This document shows, one piece after another, positions 1 through 7,703 of a DNA stretch of 15,397 bases; position 1 is the first letter of the stretch; each line of letters opens with the position of its first letter. Made by a program: the position numbers and the translations under genes. The notes below the pieces were generated by a model. The model was given only the letters and a program-made list of their open reading frames with translations, searched no databases and had not been told where the DNA came from. This DNA is from Phoronis ovalis (lineage: Eukaryota > Phoronida > Phoronidae), in the NCBI GenBank assembly GCA_028565635.1, contig JAOXYB010027833.1, forward strand, positions 1 to 15,397, read 5' to 3'.

Positions 1-333
1 GATTATTGATACTTTATAGTGTGAATGCATTAGTGGCTGTTATAAATCTTTGTTCCAAGCTTCTTTGTTTAAAAGTTTTAAATTAACATACTGAATGTTT
101 TCCTTCCTTGTTGATCCACATGTGCAACTCTGTGTTGATATCCTGAGATTGTTTACCCTCAGTTCACAAGTTTAACTAGTACTGGCTTTATAGCAGATTA
201 ATCTATTTTTGTTCCTCTAAAACTGATAAGGGGAGTCAATACACAACTTTGTTATTGTGTAGCTGTATGAACTTTAATATTATCTCAATACCAGGTTAAT
301 GAGGAGATAATATAATCAAAAAGTTTCCATGCA

Positions 334-468
334 TTTTTCAGTTTCCATTTCCTTATTCCTGGTGCTTTAATTACCAGTGCCTGTGTAAATCAAAGTATAA
401 TTTTTCAGTTTTTGTTTCCTTTTTTCCTGGTACTTTAATTTTCAGCGCCCATGCAAATCGTAGTAGTT
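334..468. repeat. Degenerate 67-bp tandem duplication
   Basis: Two adjacent copies, 334-400 and 401-468, both begin TTTTTCAGTTT. They share the landmarks TTTCCTT, CCTGGT-CTTTAATT, CAG-GCC and AAATC in the same order, with an offset of 67. By eye they are about 80% identical, with one single-base length difference, and many of the differences are C/T or G/A transitions. This looks like an old local duplication, not a known element. Confidence 0.75.
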
Positions 469-2012
469 TCAGACATGCTGTGTTTTTGCTAACAATATGA
501 TGCTTATTTCAAAGTAGCCATGTACAAACTGTGATATGAAATATGATTACAGGTGTCCTGGTGACCAGTTCAGTTACTATGACAATAAAAAAAATAATAC
601 AGTGCAGTCCATCATACAGTTTCCAGATGCCATAATGACAAATGTTATAAAAATTGTCTTTTTGGTTCCATTTTTATACTTGTCCAGTCTTGTTAGATAT
701 CTGACTCTAGGAGCTGCATCTCCTGGTGATCAAAATCATGACTTCACCCTCATTCTAGTCTCATTAATATTTGGCTAGGATTCAGGCTAGACACAATATT
801 ACTTATCAACAAGGTCATGTTATTGACTCAGGATTTATGGGAGTTGTTGATAAAAGGTTGCTTTCAGGTGAGTTACTTTTGTGGGTTCTGTGTAATCTTA
901 AACTATGAAGCAACAGAATGTTTATATATATTTTGGACACAAAGAATTCATGTTAAAATCATCAAGGCTATTCGAAACTTAATTTCCTGTTTGAACTAAT
1001 TTATAGTGCATATTTACAGGAAAACAGTACATATCTTTTACAATTAACGTGGAAGTTGAGAAATACAGGCTGGTGAAATATCTTGATTTAATAGTATAGT
1101 ATGCAATACTGCTGATCATAGTTGCATTAAAATTTGGACTCTCAGTATGATCTCCCTGATTACATTGCAGTCTGAAGGGTTCTACTAAGAGATACATGGT
1201 TGCCTATTATGCCTTTCTTCTATTTCATTGATAAATCTAAAAATAACCTGAACTACTTGCCTCTTACTAAAGTTAGCTTCCAGATGTCTGAAATGTGTGC
1301 AATGCTTGCTGCTGTTGTTGAACAACAGATGCTGCCAAGCTATTTTTGAAAGGAAAATTAAAAAGTTGTTAAAACTATTTTCCCCCTAATGTTCGGCATA
1401 TTTGTCATACATGTTTCTCTCTGTTTTGTCTGTCTGATTAGCCCTGAATGCATGGGACTTTGAAGTGAATCCCTGTGTGCAATCTGTGTGTCAAAATGTC
1501 ATGTTTAAATTATTAATGTATGTTTGCATATTTTTGAATGTAAATAATTGAATAACAATGGCCCTGTTATAAGGAAAGTTCTGTATTGTACTCAGCATGC
1601 TCATGTAAGTTTTTGAAATATTACCAGAAGTTGGTAAATGCTAGTTGAAACGTCCAGTATAATATTTGCTAAAGAACTAGCAATTTTCTTGATAATTAAC
1701 TAAACTGCAACCGAAAATATGTTCTTAATCAGTTTTGAAATATATTAAATTGCATCATATTTTAGCATCCAGGAAGAGGCAGTGACAATTTGTATCATGC
1801 ATCCTAGTTTTGATGTGTTTTCAGTATCATAGTTGTTACAACACACTGCATAAACAATGGAAATATATTAATCCCAAATGCTAAATTCTAAATTCTTCAG
1901 ATTAAGTTAATTTTATATATTACCTGATTAAACTGTTACCTGAATAAGAAAATGTCAACAAAGTACCCTGGAGTTTAATAAAGGTCTTAGCAATTATTAC
2001 TTGTAAATACCT

Positions 2013-2032
2013 GTGATTATAATTATAATCAC
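2013..2032. repeat. 20-bp perfect palindrome
   Basis: GTGATTATAATTATAATCAC reads identically on both strands. It lies in AT-rich non-coding DNA, so chance or slippage is a sufficient explanation. It could also be a symmetric binding site for a dimeric factor. Confidence 0.8.
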
Positions 2033-2343
2033 TTGATTAATTACCTACAATGAAAATCTTAAATATTGTGAAAATGTACCTCATTGTTGCCATGGCTACA
2101 TTGATTCTTTAAATTATATTCAAGTTTATACCTAAATATTTCACATATAATGTGACTGTGAGTAGACCATCTGCTACATGCATAGAGTAGTAAGCAGTAT
2201 AGATATGGCAAAAACAGGAGAGCTTTTGAAATATTTTTAAAAAGTTGCAATTAGTGTGCTCAAAAAAATTATTGGATCATAGCTTAAACATGGTAAATGT
2301 GTTCTTAATGGTCAGTGGTCAACATTTAATTATATATGCTTGG

Positions 2344-2370
2344 TTGATCTAATCAACAAATTTAGATCAA
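2344..2370. repeat. Small inverted repeat / hairpin
   Basis: TTGATCTAA (2344-2352) is followed by its exact reverse complement TTAGATCAA (2362-2370) across a 9-base loop. The flanking GCTTG and CAAGC can extend the stem if a two-base bulge is allowed. No function can be assigned. Confidence 0.6.
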
Positions 2371-3320
2371 GCAAATCCATGTGAGGAACCATATCTCATA
2401 GGAAAATTTGCAAGGGCAGATGCTCAACAAAGTGACACATTTTTGATTGATGAATTACTACCATGCAAGATATGTCACAAGATCCATAAAATAGTGAATA
2501 GAACACAACATTGACATCATTTGATGATGGCAACAGCTGTTTGTGGTAATTGTGAAGTTGATGTAAGATGGACATACTGGACAAAATATAATCCACATGA
2601 AAATATCCAAAAAATATAAATACATAATTAGTAATTCAATATTCATAATAAAGTAATTACAATGTTTATGTAATAATTAAGATCTGCATTATGTAACTTT
2701 AATATAGATACCTGTCTTAACTATTGTGCCTGCAGGTGTGCTAAGTTCATAATTATGATTAATGTTTCTGGTACAAGGTCATTAAAAAGTGTTTTCCCTG
2801 ATTATTTAGTTATTTTGCAAGTCAGCAGAAGGCTGTTGAACTGGGTACTGCATGCTTATAATTTGCCAGCGGTTACTTAAATTACAACCAATTATGGTAA
2901 AGAAGTGTATCACATTTTAGACTTTACACCATATGTAAAGTCAAGTAAAACTGGATGCTACTAGTTAAATTACATTATTAAGGTAACTGATCAGCTTGTA
3001 TTGTCTATAAGGTTTTTTGTCTGATATTTTATACAAAGAATGTGGTTGCTAATTGTAATATTAATTTAATCATATTTTGTTGCAGGCAAGGACATCCTAC
3101 TTTTACATTAAGTAAATTGAGACGGTAACTAGGAGCAACATCACATTACAACACAATTAGTGAGAGAAAAAACTAGTTGGGAACAGGAAACCTCTTGGAA
3201 CACAAGCACAAGATCAGACAATAGAAAATCAATAGGTTAACAAAGGACTACAGTTAACTTACGGCTTGAAAAAATCTGCTTTGCTGTTGCGAAGTGAGAA
3301 GGTCGTAGGTAATATTACTC

Positions 3321-3328
3321 CTCTTCAG
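3321..3328 (+). other. Possible 3' splice site of a YPEL 5' UTR intron
   Basis: The pyrimidine-rich run ending CTCTTCAG at 3328 resembles a good acceptor, 22 bases before the YPEL start codon. If used, the coding exon would begin at 3329 and the leader would come from an exon further left. A second candidate acceptor, TTTGTTGCAG, ends at 3085. Neither can be proven without transcript data, and an unspliced leader is equally possible. Confidence 0.35.
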
Positions 3329-3403
3329 ATGTCCACATATATTCGCAATCATGGTGAAGACGTTTCAAGCTTATTTACCGACACAGTGCTACAGAACGTA
3401 TAG
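3329..3403 (+). other. Upstream ORF overlapping the YPEL start
   Basis: An ATG at 3329 opens a 24-codon frame that ends with TAG at 3401-3403. It is out of frame with YPEL and overlaps its first 53 coding bases. Its start context is poor (C at -3, T at +4), whereas the YPEL ATG at 3351 has A at -3 and G at +4. Leaky scanning would therefore still allow YPEL translation. Whether this ATG is in the mRNA depends on the leader structure. Confidence 0.4.
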
Positions 3404-3455
3404 TTGCGTCCATTGCAGAGCTCATCTAGCTAATCATGATGAACTTATATCAAAG
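3351..3455 (+). CDS. YPEL: YPEL coding exon 1
   Basis: This exon encodes 35 residues from [10 protein letters not shown] to HDELISK, including the CVHC metal pair. It ends in phase 0 at a donor reading AAG|GTATGT. Relatives with a longer MVKMT-type N-terminus differ by a few residues; this short form is what the sequence shows. Confidence 0.96.
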
Positions 3456-6400
3456 GTATGTTTCATGATACAACCTAGAGAAAAGACATTCAGGCTGTAG
3501 TTCATATGTTGCGTTTAATATGACTTATAAATACTAAATCTTTAGCTAGTTTTTCGCTGCTCAAAATCCATCATTTTCACAGCTATCATACAACTCACCT
3601 GTTTGATAAACATTGCATGCAGTTTTTTTTTAAAACCATTCTAATTAAAATTCAAACTTTGTTTCCGCTCCCATTACTTATCTGCTATACCATAATATTA
3701 TCTGCGAAGAAAAACTGCAGATAAGTAACAAGAAAAAATAGCTGGTAATTAACAGAAAAAAATAGCAGAAAAGTAACGGGAGCGGAAATAAACATCGATT
3801 CTAATTAAAATGCTTTTAAACACAAGGTAAGTGGTATTCTGCTGAGAAAGCCGACACTTTTACAAAAAAATAGGTTTGATTATGCATTTCTTTGGGAAGA
3901 CTTGCTATGACAGCCAATTAATATCATTAGGACTAAATTAAAAGTACTCATTATTAAACTGTTTGCATACATAGGTTAGCTAGTCACATGATTTTGTTTA
4001 TAAATAGTATCTGAATGGTATTTTATATACCATATTTAAATCCTGTTAATAAATTAATATAAAATAATAAGATCTAATCAACATTCTGCACAATGAAATA
4101 TTATATAGTTATACCATTAACTGCATGACATTCGTTATTCATAAGTTGCCTATATGTTTATGGTGCCTCTATGAAGTCTCTCACAGTATGGGGGCTAAAG
4201 GCTATTAAAATTGTATTGTTTTAGTGCATGGATCCTTACTATTTTTAGATAGATAAATAAAGTCATGGAAACCTTATTTCTGAAAAAAGTGCATAGTACT
4301 CTATATATATGAGTAACTAGTCAGTTCAAGTTGGTGTTTCTTTTGGCTCATTAAAATTTTTAGCATTTGAACTGAACTGAATGTTGGTGGTAAATCTAAT
4401 ACACTTCTGACAGCAAATTGAATTTTAGACAGCTTTTATCAATGCACCATACAGAGGAGATCCAATAATAAAAAAAGATAATGTGCTGCATATGACTTGG
4501 ACATTTGTATTATTGAAAATATTCAGCTATGTAGATGCATCTGTCTCTTCGATACTACTTGGAAATTACTGTCATTGATAAATTGAACTCTCAGTAGATG
4601 GTCAACATATACTAGGTACTGATCGTCCGCAAGGTTTATGAACATTACAAGGTATATCATACCTATATAATCAATACACTTTCATTTCAAGTGGCCAGGG
4701 ATGCACAAAATCATTGAACTGACCATAATATAAATATTGTTGTCGCTATGTGAATAGTATGCATTGGGTGTAACTCACTAATTTATTCATATTTCTTTAC
4801 ATATATTTTTAATCGTATATATACTTGTAATTTAATACAAAGGGCCAAGGATTGCTATGTTTTGTGTGTAGTAATTTTAAACCAGGTTCATAGCTGATAG
4901 AATATTAATTTAAAATACTTTTCAAGGCAGCACTGCTTTGTATAAATAGGCAGATCGAGGTTTCATTTCCCTTGCAGAAAATGTTGCACTATACTATCGA
5001 CTGGCCACCTACGATAAATCTTTGTACTTTGACTAGAGGGGAAATAAGATTTAAATTAGAAAATTATAACAAAATGTCAGTCATTACGACAGTATCAGCA
5101 TCATATGGAAATCATACAGAGATTGATGCTTTTCACTAAGTATGTAACTTCTTATAATCTTCAAGATTGACATTTGCTTTTTTCTGGTTGATTAGCCAGA
5201 TAATAGTATGATATCACTTGCAGTATTTACTCATGATTTGTTATGACTGATGAGACCCTATGGCATACAAATGTATCAAAAAGTTCAATGCCCCATGTAC
5301 AGAAACCAAGTACTACATGTATGTAGCTACACATGATTTTGATTTGTATTAAAAAGGGTTGTTAATTTCAAGATGATACTGTTCACAGTGCTGTACCTAC
5401 ACTAACTCTATACACTTTTTTTTTAAATAGCCAACTTCCAGATGATACTGTCACAATGAAATATATACAATTCTAAATATTCTTATAATGGCAGAAATTG
5501 AATATTATTGCCTTATAACACTTTTATTTCAATTTATTTCAATTCATGGTTCGTTCACGATATATGCCACATGATTTTGTTTTATTTTGTATTATTACAA
5601 CTGGGATTTATATTAAGCCACTAGGATTTAATAATGAACTTGTCCCAGTGATTTAGGTATGATACAAACATACATGTGCAAACGTCTGGGTAAATATAGG
5701 TTTATGAATTTCGGTGTTTTTCGTACTGTAATATTATAAAGCTGAAATGCATCCATGTTTGCTATCAGGCTATATATTTCTGATTGATTTCTGTATCTTT
5801 AATATAATCTGTATGTCAGTTGTTATACTATAGTGGGTTGATGTACGTCATTTAAGGAGAAAAATGTAATAAATTAATAACAATTCATACACACTATGAG
5901 TGGCATTCCCATTATGTAAGATGGCCTCTCAAGTAATATACCTCTCACTATATGTATCACACATTAACCTGGATTTAATGTTATTATAGAATTTTACTAT
6001 TAAAATGTGCTTAAATTGAGTTTTTATGATTTACATGTGAAATGGACTTATGAATAAATATTATTTAAAATCACATTCGTCACTGCTTTAATGTTGGTAT
6101 AAAGTATGAAAAATTGTATGGTTCAACAAAAGATTTCATATTTAAAAGGTCCTGTTATTAATCCATAATAAAGTTTAAAGTCCTTTATTGTACTCAAAGG
6201 CAGATTTTGTTCAAAGCCTTGTTGAAATAAGCAACCTTTTGTTAAGTCAAGGTAATCTTTTGTCAAATCATGGGCAGAATAATATTTTGATGAGGACTAT
6301 AGGAGTTATATAAAGTGCACTTGTGCCAGCTGGGTACAGTAGTGCTCTGCACTTTTTAAAATGATAATAGAAAGCTAAAAGTTAGAAAGCTGGATGGAGT

Positions 6401-7703
6401 CATCTACATATTCATATCTATGTTTTTGCAAACAAAAGTTCAATGATGCAGACATGTCTGAAATGCATGCAAGTTATGGTAGTAAAAGTATAAATTTAGA
6501 AACTGCCAAATGTCAAAATGCTACGAAACGTTGTTTATTGGACTGTTTCAGATATGTCATTTCAGATATTGTTTTTAACTTGACGTAATATACTATTTCT
6601 CTGTTTTTGCAGTCATTTCAAGGTAGTCAAGGAAGGGCATATTTGTTTAATTCTGTGTAAGTATATATTAGTGGAAACTTACTGGGTTATTATGCAATTA
6701 TTTTCTCATAAAAATGTTCCCAGCTAATTGTTTTCAAATTATAATCATTTTTTGAAAAGAGCATGTAAATATGTGGTTTTTTATTAATCTAGCAACAGCT
6801 TATTTCGTCACGTTTAAGATATATTGATGATTCTTATTTTCATATGTAACCGGAAAATAAGATAATATTTGTTTACTGTTTTGTCATCATTCCTTGAAAA
6901 TAACAACATATTTTCAACTAAGATTCAGAAAAATATGTACATTGCTTATCATAAATTTGTTTATTTAAAAACCTGATTTGCCTATTTGTAGAGTAAATAT
7001 TGGATGTGGTCCTGCAGAAGAGAGGGTTCTTTTAACTGGTTTGCACGCTGTAGCAGATATATATTGCGAATGCTGTAAAACTACATTAGGCTGGAAATAT
7101 GTAAGTTTGAGTGCTATGTTTTGTTTGGAGTTGTACCTTCTGCGCCGTTGACATCTGAAGAAAGTGCACGACACGGTTTAAGCTTGCTGCTAATTTTATT
7201 ATTGTATTGCATGGTTTAACACAAGATTGTTAGAATACTCCCATCACTGAAGTGTTCGCTACCAGGATTCCATCGTGGCCTTCAGTAAGCTGTAGTAAGA
7301 CGAGCCGATTTCAGGCGTTGTTTGTGGCCTTCAGTAAGCTGTAGTAAGACGAGCCGTTTTCAGATGTTGTTTGTGAGATTGCAGACATTGTATCAGCTGC
7401 CACCTAGTGATCAGTTTAATTTGCGAAGTCTATTACAGGTGTCATAAGCCAGTGTCAGCACCATTTAGAATTGTGAGGTGACTATTATAAATGTATTCAC
7501 ATATTTATTAGCCTACGTTGTTAATTCATCTCCTTGTAACTTAGTTCTCAAAATATGTTTTTTTCTGTACCTATATTATATATTTTGTTGTGTTTCAGGA
7601 ACATGCCTTCGAGTCCAGTCAAAAATATAAGGAGGGAAAATTTATCATAGAACTTGCTCACATGATTAAAGACAATGGATGGGACGAAAAACTAATTAAA
7701 TAA
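3351..7703 (+). CDS. YPEL: Yippee-like protein (YPEL1-4 type), complete, 4 coding exons
   Basis: The coding sequence joins 3351-3455, 6613-6656, 6992-7100 and 7599-7703 into 120 residues. All introns are GT-AG and the reading frame is kept at every junction. Landmarks in order are [10 protein letters not shown], the first metal pair CVHC (residues 19-22), [50 protein letters not shown], the second pair CECC (75-78), [20 protein letters not shown] and AHMIKDNGW near the end. The pairs are 52 residues apart, the canonical Yippee C-X2-C-X52-C-X2-C spacing that binds zinc. The sequence is close to vertebrate YPEL1-4 and clearly different from YPEL5. Family members are nuclear or centrosome-associated; how this one acts cannot be read from sequence. 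The start at 3351 is the first in-frame ATG after an in-frame TAG (3306-3308) and has a strong context. Oddities are one extra residue before the first region (LPTQC, where relatives have LP-x-C) and a DEKLIK tail where vertebrate proteins stop at about NGWE/D. Confidence 0.97.
3658..3790. mobile_element. Foldback / MITE-like inverted-repeat element
   Basis: The left arm, 3658-3688, contains TTTCCGCTCCC followed by TTACTTATCTGCTAT. Its reverse complement lies at the right end, about 3762-3792, as ATAGCAGAAAAGTAAC followed by GGGAGCGGAAA. The inner 27 bases of each arm match with two differences, and about 31 match with three. A nested exact 12-bp inverted pair, TTACTTATCTGC (3674-3685) with GCAGATAAGTAA (3717-3728), lets the left arm pair at two places. 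The GC-rich arm tips stand out from the AT-rich surroundings. There is no coding capacity, so if this is mobile it is non-autonomous. The family is not recognised. Confidence 0.65.
3717..3790. repeat. Three tandem units of about 24 bp inside the foldback element
   Basis: Units at 3717-3740 (24 bases), 3741-3764 (24 bases) and 3765-3790 (26 bases) share the pattern GC-G-TAA-TAAC followed by an A-rich run ending ATA. The last unit carries the GGGAGCGG segment that pairs with the left arm. The right half of the element therefore appears to have grown by tandem copying of its arm sequence. Confidence 0.6.
5367..5458. repeat. Short direct repeat pair
   Basis: A 24-base segment at 5367-5390 and a 23-base segment at 5436-5458 share AGATGATACTG and a flanking TTC-A and TCACA-TG. 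They differ at three positions, including one deleted base. The starts are 69 bases apart in YPEL intron 1, and the spacer does not repeat. Function is unknown. Confidence 0.55.
6613..6656 (+). CDS. YPEL: YPEL coding exon 2
   Basis: This 44-base exon encodes [14 protein letters not shown] plus two bases of a Val codon (phase 2 end). It lies between TTTTTGCAG and GTAAGT. The peptide is nearly invariant across YPEL1-4 proteins, which makes this very short exon certain. Confidence 0.96.
6657..6991 (+). other. YPEL intron 2
   Basis: This 335-base AT-rich intron runs from GTAAGTATAT to CTATTTGTAG. Nothing beyond splice signals was recognised in it. Confidence 0.93.
6992..7100 (+). CDS. YPEL: YPEL coding exon 3
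   Basis: This exon completes the split Val codon and encodes 36 residues from [16 protein letters not shown] to KTTLGWKY. They include the second metal pair C75-E-C-C78. It ends in phase 0 at TAT|GTAAGT. The pair reads CECC, so residue 77 is a Cys where human proteins have Asn; the C-X2-C ligands at 75 and 78 are intact. Confidence 0.96.
7101..7598 (+). other. YPEL intron 3
   Basis: This 498-base intron runs from GTAAGT to TGTTTCAG. It contains the 49-bp tandem duplication at 7275-7372 and otherwise no recognised element. Confidence 0.93.
7275..7372. repeat. 49-bp tandem duplication (two copies)
   Basis: Copies at 7275-7323 and 7324-7372 both begin GTGGCCTTCAGTAAGC and continue through TGTAGTAAGACGAGCCG. 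They are identical except at three positions (A/T once, GC versus AT once). This is a recent local duplication in YPEL intron 3 and is more GC-rich than the DNA around it. Each unit contains a TTTCAG or TTTTCAG acceptor-like word. Confidence 0.9.
7599..7703 (+). CDS. YPEL: YPEL coding exon 4 (terminal)
   Basis: This exon encodes [15 protein letters not shown], then [13 protein letters not shown], and finishes with DEKLIK and TAA at 7701-7703. The acceptor is TGTTTCAG. The last five or so residues extend past the usual family C-terminus. Confidence 0.96.
   Translation, partial: EHAFESSQKYKEGKFIIELAHMIKDNGWDEKLIK

Larger units (their letters stand above)
1..3085. other. Non-coding upstream region
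   Basis: No exon or RNA gene could be supported here on either strand. The open frames are short (at most about 80 codons), AT-driven and show no family resemblance. The stretch is rich in T-tracts and AT-rich words. It contains a tandem duplication near 334-468, a 20-bp perfect palindrome at 2013-2032 and a small hairpin at 2344-2370. It may include the YPEL promoter, a 5' UTR exon or intron, or the 3' UTR of a gene to the left, but nothing in the sequence decides between these. Confidence 0.6.
3638..3811. repeat. 14-bp direct repeats flanking the foldback element
   Basis: ATTCTAATTAAAAT occurs exactly at 3638-3651 and again at 3798-3811, a few bases outside each arm of the inverted repeat. 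This could be a target-site duplication left by insertion, although 14 bp is long for a typical MITE. It could equally be a chance repeat in AT-rich DNA or part of the element ends. Confidence 0.5.
3456..6612 (+). other. YPEL intron 1
   Basis: This 3.16-kb intron runs from GTATGT to TTTTTGCAG. It contains a foldback element (3658-3790), a pair of short direct repeats (5367-5390 and 5436-5458) and AT-rich sequence. No conserved exon was seen on either strand. An open frame at 6394-6588 ends just before exon 2, has no recognisable homology and was not called. Confidence 0.9.

Noticed and set aside
536-778. 80-codon + strand open frame with a hydrophobic middle
   Set aside because: The hydrophobic run follows from T-rich codons. 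There is no family resemblance and no neighbouring exon.
6394-6588. 64-codon + strand open frame ending just before YPEL exon 2
   Set aside because: It stops before the acceptor of exon 2 and has no homology I recognise. It is treated as intron 1 sequence.
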